From the NCBI GenBank assembly GCA_903870175.1, contig CAIQBY010000055.1, forward strand, positions 1 to 39,932: a stretch of DNA of 39,932 bases, given 5' to 3'. The position numbers and the translations under genes were made by a program. Positions 31,513 through 39,551 of the stretch are shown here, one piece after another. Source of the DNA: an uncultured Bacteroidota bacterium. Lineage in GTDB: Bacteria; Bacteroidota; Bacteroidia; 2-12-FULL-35-15. Every line of letters starts with the position of its first letter. Position 1 is the stretch's first letter. The notes under the pieces are model-generated. The model did no database searches. It saw nothing but the letters and a program-made list of their open reading frames with translations, and was not told the origin of the DNA.

Positions 31513-32286
31513 CTAAGAAAGCCCTCTCATAATTCCATCCTTCGATTCGCGAATGAAATTAAGTATTTGTTCTTTTTCAGCAGAAACAGGTGCTTCCTGT
31601 TCGATGATCACAAGCGCATTCGATACATTATGACCTTTGATATAAAGTGTGCGGTAAATGTCTTCAATTTCCAAAACTCTCTCATTTGTAAAGCCTCTTC
31701 TGCGAAGCCCAATAGAGTTGATGCCGATATATTGCAATGGTTCGCGAGCAGCTTTCGTAAACGGAGGAACATTTTTACGTACCAGCGAACCGCCTGTAAT
31801 AAACGAATGAGCACCAATAGTTATAAACTGTTGTACTGCTACATTGCCTTCAATTATAGCATAATCTTCAATAGTTACGTGTCCTGCAAGGTTAACGCTG
31901 TTGGCAATAATCACATTGTTGCCAATAATACAATCGTGCGCCACATGCACATAAGCCATCAATAAACAATTGCTGCCGATAGCAGTTTTCATTTTATCGG
32001 TAGTACCTCTGTTAACGGTTACACATTCGCGAATAGTAGTGTTGTCGCCTATTTCAGCAGTAGTTACTTCGCCACTGAATTTTAAATCCTGTGGAATTGC
32101 TGCTATAACAGCTCCCGGAAATATCCTGCAATTCTTGCCGATACGTGCACCCGGGAAAATAGTTACATTAGGTCCAATCCAAGTACCTTCACCTATTTCA
32201 ACATTTTCATAAACTGTTGAAAAGGGTTCAATCTTAACGTTTGCGCCTAATTTAGCATCAGGATGTATGTACGAGAGTTGGTTCAT
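31513..32286 (-). CDS. lpxA: Acyl-[ACP]-UDP-N-acetylglucosamine O-acyltransferase
   Basis: The 257 residues form hexapeptide repeats of a left-handed beta helix (IHPDAKLGANVKIEPF, TWIGPNVTIFPGARIG, GNNVIIANSVNLAGHVTIEDYAIIEG) and a helical C-terminal part. The catalytic histidine sits in YVHVAHDCIIGNN. It is the first lipid A enzyme and acylates UDP-GlcNAc at O-3. The start codon lies 29 bp inside the 3' end of the lpxC-fabZ gene in a different frame, so translation is coupled. Confidence 0.96.
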   Translation of the reverse strand: MNQLSYIHPDAKLGANVKIEPFSTVYENVEIGEGTWIGPNVTIFPGARIGKNCRIFPGAVIAAIPQDLKFSGEVTTAEIGDNTTIRECVTVNRGTTDKMKTAIGSNCLLMAYVHVAHDCIIGNNVIIANSVNLAGHVTIEDYAIIEGNVAVQQFITIGAHSFITGGSLVRKNVPPFTKAAREPLQYIGINSIGLRRRGFTNERVLEIEDIYRTLYIKGHNVSNALVIIEQEAPVSAEKEQILNFIRESKDGIMRGLS

Positions 32287-33676
32287 TATTTTTTACTTTA
32301 ACAATTTGTGCCATCATTTCGGCTTCCATCACCGGTTTGTTATTTACGTAAGCAATGCCTTTCATGTGGCAAATTCCTCTTCGTATTGGAGTTGCCAGTT
32401 TCAAATCAAATACAACTGAATCGCCAGGTATCACCTGACTGCGGAATTTCACTCCGTCTATTTTCATAAAATAAGTAAGGTAATTTTCAGGGTCAGGAAC
32501 TGTTTTTAATATTAATATTCCTCCTGTTTGTGCCATTGCTTCTATCAATAAAACGCCTGGCATCACAGGGTTGTCAGGAAAATGTCCTTTAAAAAACTCT
32601 TCATTCATCGTCACATTCTTCACTCCAATAACTGATGTAGGAGTAAGTTCCATGATTTTATCTATCAATAAAAATGGCTGACGATGAGGCAACAGCTTCT
32701 GAATATCCATGATATTAAGCACTGCAGGTTTGTTCAAATCAAAAGTAGGTGTTTCTCTTTTCTTTGCTTTAATCAATTCTTTAATCTTTTTTGCAAATGC
32801 AATATTGCCTGCATGCCCGGGGCGGGCAGCCAGAACGTGCATTCTTAAAGGTGTTCCCACCAATGCCAAATCTCCGACAATGTCAAGTAATTTATGCCGT
32901 GCAGGTTCATTAAAAAAATGAAGAGTAGTATTATTCAAAACTCCTTTTCCTTTAATTTCCACATCTTCGCGATGAAATACTTTTTGAAGATGAGCTATTT
33001 GTTCTTTCGAAATTTCCTTATCTACCAATACAATTGCATTGTCCAAGTCACCGCCTTTAATTAAATTATGAGCAAGCAATGCTTCGAGTTCATGTAAAAA
33101 AACGAATGTACGGCACATTGCAATCTCTGTTTTAAACTCCGCTACATTATAAATATGTGCGTGCTGAGTTCCTAAAACATCAGAATTGTAATCTACCATA
33201 ACCGTTACTCTGAAAGCATCTTGAGGCACAGCAAGCATTTCTACATTCTTAATCGGGTCTTCGTAAGTAAGGTTTTCGGTAAGCTCAAAATAAATACGTT
33301 CAGCATTTTGTTCTACAAGTTCAGCATTTTGCAAAACTTTAATAAAAGGCATTGAACTGCCATCCATTATTGGCATTTCAGGTCCGTCAAGCTGAATCAA
33401 AACATTATCAATTTCCATCCCGACTAAAGCAGCAAGAACATGTTCTGTAGTATGTACACGTGCGCCATTTTGTTCCAAAGTAGTTCCTCTTGATGTATCT
33501 ACTACATTATCTACATCTGCATCAATAATTGGATTATCAGGCAAATCAACACGTTGAAATTTATATCCGTGATTTTCTGGAGCAGGAACAAATGTAAGGT
33601 TAACTTGTTTTCCTGTGTGTAAACCTACACCGGATATAGATACTGGATTTTTTATTGTTTGTTGTTTAACAGTCAT
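32258..33676 (-). CDS. lpxC/fabZ: Bifunctional UDP-3-O-acyl-GlcNAc deacetylase / 3-hydroxyacyl-ACP dehydratase
   Basis: The 472 residues are a fusion. LpxC occupies about 1-310: GVGLHTGKQVNLTF, the zinc-binding histidine in TTEHVLAAL, MDGSSMPF, KGGDLDNAIV and HKLLDIVGDLALVG. FabZ follows at about 325-465: LLPHRQPFLLID with catalytic His, FFKGHFPDNPVMPGVLLIEAMAQ with catalytic Glu. The fusion is typical of Bacteroidota and couples lipid A commitment with fatty acid synthesis. It overlaps lpxA by 29 bp. A -7 motif TAAATTTG lies 40 bp upstream. In many relatives lpxD sits just before this gene; here the position holds only 114 bp of non-coding DNA. Confidence 0.96.
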   Translation of the reverse strand: MTVKQQTIKNPVSISGVGLHTGKQVNLTFVPAPENHGYKFQRVDLPDNPIIDADVDNVVDTSRGTTLEQNGARVHTTEHVLAALVGMEIDNVLIQLDGPEMPIMDGSSMPFIKVLQNAELVEQNAERIYFELTENLTYEDPIKNVEMLAVPQDAFRVTVMVDYNSDVLGTQHAHIYNVAEFKTEIAMCRTFVFLHELEALLAHNLIKGGDLDNAIVLVDKEISKEQIAHLQKVFHREDVEIKGKGVLNNTTLHFFNEPARHKLLDIVGDLALVGTPLRMHVLAARPGHAGNIAFAKKIKELIKAKKRETPTFDLNKPAVLNIMDIQKLLPHRQPFLLIDKIMELTPTSVIGVKNVTMNEEFFKGHFPDNPVMPGVLLIEAMAQTGGILILKTVPDPENYLTYFMKIDGVKFRSQVIPGDSVVFDLKLATPIRRGICHMKGIAYVNNKPVMEAEMMAQIVKVKNNEPTLVHTS

Positions 33677-33716
33677 TTTCTCTTAAGCTCTTTGAGATTG
33701 TTTATTTATAAGTTTT

Positions 33717-33724
33717 CAAATTTA
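33717..33724 (-). promoter_or_regulatory. -7 element (TAAATTTG) upstream of lpxC-fabZ
   Basis: Minus-strand TAAATTTG matches TAnnTTTG, about 40 bp before the start at 33676. There is no TTG at standard -33 spacing. Confidence 0.4.
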
Positions 33725-33790
33725 TGCAAATTAATCACTTCTTAGGATTTAGCCCCAATTTTATTTGATATAATAAATGTTAACAAACTT

Positions 33791-35020
33791 TTATTTTGGG
33801 TAACATAAATAATATTTCTTAATCGTTTTCGCTAATACTTTAATGTTCAGTTGGTCCGAAGCATCTGTAATATCCATTATTTTACCATCTTTGGATAAAA
33901 TATTTATTCTTATTTTGTTTTCACTATATGCATCATTCTGGATGTTTCCGGTAAACACAAAATAATCCTCTTCCTTACCTTTTAGCTTATATAGTTTTTT
34001 TATTCTTTCTTTCGCTGAATTTATTTCAACATCTTTAAATTGTTGATTTTGCAATTCTATTTTGAACAAATCTCTGTTCAATAACTTATTGCAAAGCATA
34101 GCAAGTACTTTATCCTGATGCGAAGCCCAAACTTTTACAGAAGCCATAATATCGTAATCATCTAATTGGGCAAAGGAATCAAGCAATTCAGGTTCTGTTT
34201 TAAAATCATTTTTACTAAATTTATTATAAAGAAAAACTTTCAAAGCAGGTGTGCAAAAAAGTTCTTCCTGTTTCTCAGCAAGTTCTTTAGCCCGTTTTAA
34301 AATGTTTACCAATAAAGTCTCTGCACTTATTACCGTCTTGTGTAAATAAACTTGCCAATACATCAATCTTCGTGCAATAATAAATTTCTCAATGGAATAA
34401 ATACCCTTCGCTTCGACAGCTAATTCATCATTTTTTACATTAAGCATTTTAATTATTCTATCCGAACTAACCACTCCTTCCGAAACACCTGTAAAGAAAC
34501 TATCTCGTTTCAAATAATCCAAACGATCCATATCCAATTGGCTGGAGACCAATTGATGTAAAAATTTCTTCTTGTATTTATTATTGAAAATCCGTATCGC
34601 CAATGAAAGTTCTCCTTTAAACTCTGCATTCAGTCTATTCATAAATAGTTCTGAAATATCCTCATGAGTGATATGATTAACAATACTATGTTCCAAAGCA
34701 TGAGAAAAAGGACCGTGCCCAATATCATGCAAAAGAATCGCAATAGTTACTCCTTTAGCTTCTTCGTCAGTAATCTCATTACCTTTTGCCCGCAGCACTT
34801 CTATTGCTTCACTCATCAAATGCATGGCCCCCATGGCATGATGAAAGCGGGTATGCAGTGCTCCCGGATAGACAAGATTGGTTAATCCCAATTGTTTAAT
34901 CCTTCGCAAACGCTGAAAGTACGAATGATCTATAAGGTCATAAATTATTTCGTATGGTATAGAAACGAATCCATAAATAGGATCGTTGAATATTTTTAAC
35001 TTGTTTTGGTATGAATTCAT
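33791..35020 (-). CDS. HD-domain phosphohydrolase (dNTPase/SAMHD1-like)
   Basis: The first ATG (35020, MNSYQNKLKIFNDPIYG) is preferred to a TTG nine bases upstream, giving 409 residues. The HD metal-binding site is complete: FHHAMGAMHL (His), LLHDIGHGPFSHALEH (His-Asp and further His). The N-terminal FQRLRRIKQLGLTNLVYPGALHTRF is typical of the dGTPase-like branch. Related enzymes hydrolyse dNTPs; the substrate here is unknown. In Bacteroidota it commonly lies upstream of the lpx cluster. A -7-like TATCTTTG lies only 7-14 bp before the ATG, so a very short or absent leader is possible. Confidence 0.87.
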   Translation of the reverse strand: MNSYQNKLKIFNDPIYGFVSIPYEIIYDLIDHSYFQRLRRIKQLGLTNLVYPGALHTRFHHAMGAMHLMSEAIEVLRAKGNEITDEEAKGVTIAILLHDIGHGPFSHALEHSIVNHITHEDISELFMNRLNAEFKGELSLAIRIFNNKYKKKFLHQLVSSQLDMDRLDYLKRDSFFTGVSEGVVSSDRIIKMLNVKNDELAVEAKGIYSIEKFIIARRLMYWQVYLHKTVISAETLLVNILKRAKELAEKQEELFCTPALKVFLYNKFSKNDFKTEPELLDSFAQLDDYDIMASVKVWASHQDKVLAMLCNKLLNRDLFKIELQNQQFKDVEINSAKERIKKLYKLKGKEEDYFVFTGNIQNDAYSENKIRINILSKDGKIMDITDASDQLNIKVLAKTIKKYYLCYPK

Positions 35021-35124
35021 TGGCGACAAAGATAATTTATCTTTTTTTAACTAAGGCAAAACAATAATAACTCATTTCTCAAGTTATATATGTATTACTT
35101 TTATATCCTAAAATAACTATACGT

Positions 35125-36678
35125 ATGGAAAGAATTCAAATTTTATGGGCAGATGATGAAATAGATTTATTAAAGCCGCACTTATTGTTTTTAAAAGATA
35201 AAGGATACGATGTTATTACCGCAACCAGCGGCGATGAAGCATTGGAGTTGGTGGAGAAGCATGATTTTGCAGTAGTTTTATTAGACGAAAACATGCCTGG
35301 TCTTTCCGGATTGGAAACTCTCAATCGCCTAAAGGCAAAGCATTCCGACTTGCCAGTGATTATGATTACCAAAAGTGAAGAAGAGCATTTAATGGAAGAT
35401 GCCATTGGTTCTAAAATTTCAGACTACCTTATAAAGCCTGTTAACCCTAATCAAATATTGTTGTCACTTAAGAAAACATTGGATAATAAAAGACTTATTT
35501 CCGAAAAGACAACTTCCAATTATCAGCAGGAATTTCGTCAGATAGGAATGACAATGGGCGATAGATTGAGTTGGAAAGAATGGTCGGAAGTATATAAAAA
35601 GTTGGTGTATTGGGAGCTGGAACTGGATAGCAGCAAGGATGAAAGCATGATGGAAATATTGAAAATGCAGAAATCCGAAGCCAATAAGTTGTTCGGGAAG
35701 TTTATTGAAAACAATTATATTGGTTGGTTAAATGGTAAAACGCAAAATCCTCCTTTGTTTTCGCATACTGTTTTCAAGGCGAAAATTGTACCGATGCTTG
35801 ATAAGGAAGAAGCAACTTTTGTTGTTTTAATAGATAATCTTCGTTACGATCAATGGAAAATCATTCAACCGATAGTTGCTGAATATTTTAAAGTGGATGA
35901 CGAAGATTTATACAACAGTATTTTACCTACAGCCACACAATATGCTCGTAACGCCTTTTTTGCCGGGCTGATGCCTTCTGAAATTGAAAAACGCTTTCCC
36001 GGTTTATGGTTAAATGATGAAGATGAGGGAGGAAAGAATATGCACGAGGAAGAGTTCCTTGCTGACCAGCTGAAACGATTGGGAAAAAATGTAAAGATGA
36101 GCTATAACAAGATTACAAACAATGCTGCAGGTAAAAAATTGTCTGAAAACATGAGTAACCTGATGCAGAATAAATTAAATGTAATAGTATACAATTTCGT
36201 CGATATGCTTTCGCATGCACGTACCGAAATGGAAGTAATCCGTGAATTGGCGGATGATGAAAAAGCTTATCGTTCCATCACTTTATCTTGGTTCGAGAAT
36301 TCACCTTTGCTTGATATTATCAAACAAATCGCTGCCAAAAAATGCAGGATGATTATTACTACCGATCACGGAACTATTAAAGTTACAGAGCCATCCAAAG
36401 TAGTTGGCGATAAAAACCTGACCACTAATTTACGTTACAAACAAGGCAAAAGTATGAATTATGAAAGGCGTGATGTGTTTGAAATAAGGAATCCTGCCGA
36501 TGCTTTTTTACCAAAACAAAACATCAGTTCTGCTTATGTATTTGTGAAGGAAGATAAGTTTTTCGCTTATCCCAATAATTTCAATTACTATGTTACGTAT
36601 TATCGAAACACGTTTCAACATGGAGGCGTATCGTTGGAAGAAATGATAATTCCTTTTATTACGTTAAGTGCAAAGTAG
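35125..36678 (+). CDS. porX: PorX-type regulator: receiver domain fused to PglZ alkaline-phosphatase-like domain
   Basis: The 517 residues open with a CheY-like receiver (about 1-120): acidic pair DD at 10-11, phospho-acceptor Asp54 in VVLLDENMPG, and the lysine in YLIKPVN. A helical linker follows, then a PglZ domain (about 235-515) of the alkaline phosphatase superfamily, with VVLIDNLRYDQW, FVDMLSHARTEM and ITTDHGT. In P. gingivalis PorX, with the sensor PorY and SigP, controls T9SS genes. No kinase lies next to it here. The stop codon overlaps the tsaE start region by 11 bp. It is transcribed divergently from the HD gene. Confidence 0.9.
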   Translation: MERIQILWADDEIDLLKPHLLFLKDKGYDVITATSGDEALELVEKHDFAVVLLDENMPGLSGLETLNRLKAKHSDLPVIMITKSEEEHLMEDAIGSKISDYLIKPVNPNQILLSLKKTLDNKRLISEKTTSNYQQEFRQIGMTMGDRLSWKEWSEVYKKLVYWELELDSSKDESMMEILKMQKSEANKLFGKFIENNYIGWLNGKTQNPPLFSHTVFKAKIVPMLDKEEATFVVLIDNLRYDQWKIIQPIVAEYFKVDDEDLYNSILPTATQYARNAFFAGLMPSEIEKRFPGLWLNDEDEGGKNMHEEEFLADQLKRLGKNVKMSYNKITNNAAGKKLSENMSNLMQNKLNVIVYNFVDMLSHARTEMEVIRELADDEKAYRSITLSWFENSPLLDIIKQIAAKKCRMIITTDHGTIKVTEPSKVVGDKNLTTNLRYKQGKSMNYERRDVFEIRNPADAFLPKQNISSAYVFVKEDKFFAYPNNFNYYVTYYRNTFQHGGVSLEEMIIPFITLSAK

Positions 36679-37090
36679 AATTGTAATAAATAATCTTTCT
36701 GAACTTCCTATTGCTGCAAAGCAATTGTTACAGGCTTTTCCTGACAAAAGAATATTTGCTTTTACGGCCCAAATGGGAGTAGGCAAAACAACTTTTATTA
36801 AAGCAATCTGCGAAGAATTAGGAGTTAATGATACTATTTCCAGCCCTACTTTTTCCATTGTAAACGAGTATCTTTCAAGTAAAGGAATTAAAATATTTCA
36901 CTTCGATTTCTATCGTATAAAGTCAATTGAGGAAGTATATGATATGGGATACGAAGATTATTTTTATTCCAATGCCTATTGTTTTATCGAATGGAGCGAA
37001 AAGATTCAAAACCTTCTTCCCGAAGGTTTTGTTTCAATAGAAATGATTAAAGAAGAAGAGAAACGTTTAGTAATATTTGATATTATTTAA
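36668..37090 (+). CDS. tsaE: tRNA threonylcarbamoyladenosine biosynthesis ATPase TsaE
   Basis: The 140 residues start at GTG 36668, inside the 3' end of porX (11-bp overlap, different frame); no later ATG would keep the N-terminal strand. Motifs are the Walker A GVGKTTF in FTAQMGVGKTTFIKAI, SSPTFSIVNEY and HFDFYRIKSIEE, and a CFIEWSEKI segment. TsaE works with TsaB and TsaD in making t6A at position 37 of ANN-decoding tRNAs. The coding sequence contains a 9-bp hairpin with T-run at 37008-37030. Confidence 0.93.
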   Translation: MQSRIVINNLSELPIAAKQLLQAFPDKRIFAFTAQMGVGKTTFIKAICEELGVNDTISSPTFSIVNEYLSSKGIKIFHFDFYRIKSIEEVYDMGYEDYFYSNAYCFIEWSEKIQNLLPEGFVSIEMIKEEEKRLVIFDII

Positions 37091-37121
37091 TGAGCATATC
37101 AGCTAATCAAAAAATCTCAAA

Positions 37122-38426
37122 CTATTTCTTCCTCATAAATACCTGAATCGGTACTCCATTAAAATCGAAATTCTCACGCAATCTGTTTTCAAGAAATCGG
37201 ATATAACCTTCCGAAACATATTGTGGTAAATTACAGTAAAAAGCAAAAGTAGGAGCATGAGTCGGCAGTTGAGTAATAAATTTCACTTTCACATGTTTAC
37301 CTTTTAATGCCTGAGGCGGCGAATGCTGTATTATAGGAAGCATCACATCATTCAACTCACGCGTTTTAATAGTTCTCGTTCTGCTTTCATTCACTTTTTC
37401 AGCTACTTCAATCGCTTTCAGCACTCGCTGTTTAGTTAATGCAGAAGTAAAAATAATTGGCACATCTTTAAAAGGAGCCAGTTTCTCACGAATCTTTTCC
37501 TCATATTCCTTAGTCGAATTAGTATCCTTCTCCACCAAGTCCCATTTATTTATCACAACAACAATCCCTTTCCTGTTTTTTTCAGCAAGATGAAATATAT
37601 TCAAATCCTGAGCCTCAAGTCCCAAGGTAGCATCAATCAATAGCAGACAAACATCACAATCTTCAATGGCGCGTATCGACCGCATCACCGAATAAAACTC
37701 CAAATCCTCTTCTACCTTTGATTTTTTACGAATACCGGCAGTATCAATCAATAAAAAGTCATGATTAAAAGCAGTATATCTTGTATTTATTGAGTCACGG
37801 GTAGTGCCGGCAATAGCAGTTACAATATTGCGTTCCTTTCCAAGCAATGCATTTATAAACGACGACTTCCCAACATTCGGTCTCCCCACAATAGCAAACT
37901 TAGGTATCTCAAGCTCTTCCACCACCGCTTCCTTGTCCAGTGCCGCCACCACAGCATCCAGCAAATCACCCGTTCCGCTCCCGCTTATTGCCGAAACATT
38001 ATAAGGTTCGCCCAGCCCAAGAGCATAAAACTCACCCGATAATCCCTGTCTTACATGATTATCAACTTTATTCGACACCACAAACACCTTCTTTTTTCCC
38101 CTTCTAAGAATATCCGCCACCACCTTATCATCTTCCGTAATTCCTTCCGCCACATCCAATACGAATAAAATTACATTCGCCTCATCAATCGCCAATTTCA
38201 CCTGTTTCCGTATTTCTCCCTCAAATACATCGTCCGACCCCTTCACATATCCACCAGTATCAATCACCGAAAATTCCAGACCATTCCACTCCGATTTCCC
38301 ATAATGCCTGTCCCTCGTCACCCCCGATTCAGCGTCCACAATCGCCTTTCTGCTGTCAGTAAGTCTGTTAAAAAGCGTTGATTTCCCCACATTTGGTCGT
38401 CCTACAATTGCTACAATATTTGCCAT
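37122..38426 (-). CDS. der: Ribosome-assembly GTPase Der (EngA)
   Basis: The start is taken as ATG 38426 ([20 protein letters not shown]), the normal Der N-terminus, giving 434 residues; an in-frame extension would add six residues. There are two tandem GTPase domains: G1 GRPNVGKS twice, DTGG and DTAG switch motifs, and SNKVD and INKWD for guanine recognition. A KH-like C-terminal domain follows (about 350-434, [13 protein letters not shown]). Der acts in 50S subunit maturation. A -7 motif TATCTTTG (38442-38449) is 16 bp upstream. It ends 31 bp from the convergent tsaE with no obvious terminator between. Confidence 0.96.
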   Translation of the reverse strand: MANIVAIVGRPNVGKSTLFNRLTDSRKAIVDAESGVTRDRHYGKSEWNGLEFSVIDTGGYVKGSDDVFEGEIRKQVKLAIDEANVILFVLDVAEGITEDDKVVADILRRGKKKVFVVSNKVDNHVRQGLSGEFYALGLGEPYNVSAISGSGTGDLLDAVVAALDKEAVVEELEIPKFAIVGRPNVGKSSFINALLGKERNIVTAIAGTTRDSINTRYTAFNHDFLLIDTAGIRKKSKVEEDLEFYSVMRSIRAIEDCDVCLLLIDATLGLEAQDLNIFHLAEKNRKGIVVVINKWDLVEKDTNSTKEYEEKIREKLAPFKDVPIIFTSALTKQRVLKAIEVAEKVNESRTRTIKTRELNDVMLPIIQHSPPQALKGKHVKVKFITQLPTHAPTFAFYCNLPQYVSEGYIRFLENRLRENFDFNGVPIQVFMRKK

Positions 38427-38441
38427 TTCTCTATTTTTGCG

Positions 38442-38449
38442 CAAAGATA
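38442..38449 (-). promoter_or_regulatory. -7 element (TATCTTTG) of the der promoter
   Basis: Minus-strand TATCTTTG matches TAnnTTTG, 16 bp before the start at 38426, implying a short leader. No -33 TTG is found at usual spacing. Confidence 0.45.
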
Positions 38450-38554
38450 GTGATTCTCAGCCGTCTTTCGCCCCATTCCATCCATCCCGTTCGTTATCAA
38501 TTGTTAAAACCCCCTTCTCAAAAGCCAATTAAAGTCATAAATAATTTGGGCGGC

Positions 38555-38697
38555 AAAGTTCCTGCATCTCCGCAAGTTCCTACCCGCCCACACGCGGTAT
38601 CTTTTTTTCTTTAATTTTTCCCTGCGGGGCAAAGGCAAAAAAAGGATACTTCACGCGGGTCGGGCGCAGATTGAAAGTTCCTGCTTCTTCGCAAGTT
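38555..38697. repeat. Direct-repeat-flanked palindromic intergenic element
   Basis: A 24-bp sequence starting AAAGTTCCTGC and ending CGCAAGTT occurs at 38555-38578 and again at 38674-38697 with two differences. The segment between is partly palindromic: the left part ACCCGCC...CGCGGTATC...TTTTTTT pairs with AAAAAAAGGATAC...CGCGGGTCGGGC on the right. The G/C-rich composition differs from the rest of the window. The layout resembles a small non-autonomous or REP-like element. Confidence 0.6.
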
Positions 38698-38716
38698 TTC
38701 AAAACCAAACCCTTCC

Positions 38717-38772
38717 CAACTCTCAACTCCCAACTCTCAACTCCCAACTCTCAACTCTCAACTCTCAACTAC
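38717..38772. repeat. 7-bp tandem repeat (CAACTCT/CAACTCC, 8 units)
   Basis: Eight consecutive heptamers run from 38717 to 38772: CAACTCT or CAACTCC, the last CAACTAC. The core CAACTCC is also part of every unit of the adjoining 21-bp array D. Confidence 0.9.
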
Positions 38773-38780
38773 CCCACCTC

Positions 38781-38948
38781 TGCGGACCCCAACTCCCTTC
38801 GTGCGGACTCCAACTCCCTTCGTGCGGACCCCAACTCCCTTCGTGCGTACTCCAACTCCCTTCCTGCGCACCCCAACTCCCTTCCTGCGAACCCTAACTC
38901 CCTTCGTGCGAACCCCAACTCCCTTCGTGCGAACTCCAACTCCAAACT
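38781..38948. repeat. 21-bp tandem array D (8 units, G/C-rich)
   Basis: Units start every 21 bp from 38781 to 38928. They begin TGCGGAC, TGCGTAC, TGCGCAC or TGCGAAC, contain CCAACTCCC, and end TTCG or TTCC; the last unit has a diverged end. It lies 355 bp upstream of the der start codon and just before the terminator of kdsC. Three heptad reading frames are open, with no evidence of translation. Confidence 0.92.
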
Positions 38949-38981
38949 CCCTGCCCACATCTTTTTTGCAAAAATGAGCAT

Positions 38982-39015
38982 AAAAAAACTCCTTGCATCA
39001 ACTGCAAAGAGTTTT
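38982..39015 (-). terminator. Intrinsic terminator of the DAHP synthase-kdsC operon
   Basis: On the minus strand, AAAACTC + TTGCA pairs with TGCAA + GAGTTTT (13-bp stem with one T-G pair, 5-nt loop) and is followed by a run of T. It lies about 50 bp after the kdsC stop. Confidence 0.85.
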
Positions 39016-39065
39016 AAAACATCCAAACCTCCTCTATCATAGAGAAGAAATAAGATTGATACAAC

Positions 39066-39548
39066 TTACATCAAATAATCATCAATAAATTCGCGCACAC
39101 AACCTTCGCCGCCTTTCAAGTCAAGAGTAATATTTGCAACAGCTTTTACAGATTTCACAGCGTCGCTCGGACATGCCGAAATTCCAATTCGCTGCATTAT
39201 TTCAATATCGTTGATATCATCCCCAATATAAGCCACATTTTTATAGGTAAGATTAAGTTGCTTCAACCAGTTATCAAGTACCCCCAATTTATTATCAAAT
39301 CCAACATAAAAAAATTCTACTTTTAGCAAAGCAGCACGGTTATTAATCAATACATCATTTTTGCCGTTGCTCAGGAAACCAACTTTCACACCTTTTTTTA
39401 TAATCTCTTTTATCCCCATTCCATCTTTAGTGTTGAATTTTTTAAATTCATCACCAGAATTGGAATAATACATTCCTCCATCAGTTAGCACTCCGTCCAC
39501 ATCAAGTACCAGGAGTTTAATATCGGATTTATTAAAAGCTGTTTTCAT
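39066..39548 (-). CDS. kdsC: KdsC-type HAD phosphatase (Kdo-8-phosphate phosphatase)
   Basis: The 160 residues fit the capless HAD type C0 family. Motif I is LDVDGVLTDGGMYYS (nucleophile Asp and acid Asp), motif II is FLSNGKND, and motif IV is IGDDINDIEIM. KdsC removes phosphate from 3-deoxy-D-manno-octulosonate 8-phosphate to give Kdo, the lipid A core sugar. Close relatives include other small sugar phosphatases, so the substrate is by family. The start is 3 bp after the stop of the DAHP synthase gene, so they share a transcript. Confidence 0.9.
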   Translation of the reverse strand: MKTAFNKSDIKLLVLDVDGVLTDGGMYYSNSGDEFKKFNTKDGMGIKEIIKKGVKVGFLSNGKNDVLINNRAALLKVEFFYVGFDNKLGVLDNWLKQLNLTYKNVAYIGDDINDIEIMQRIGISACPSDAVKSVKAVANITLDLKGGEGCVREFIDDYLM

Positions 39549-39551
39549 ATT

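Noticed and set aside
38671..39042. 123-codon plus ORF and minus ORFs over array D as proteins
   Set aside because: Low-complexity translations of 7-bp and 21-bp repeats; the plus frame also runs through the kdsC terminator hairpin.
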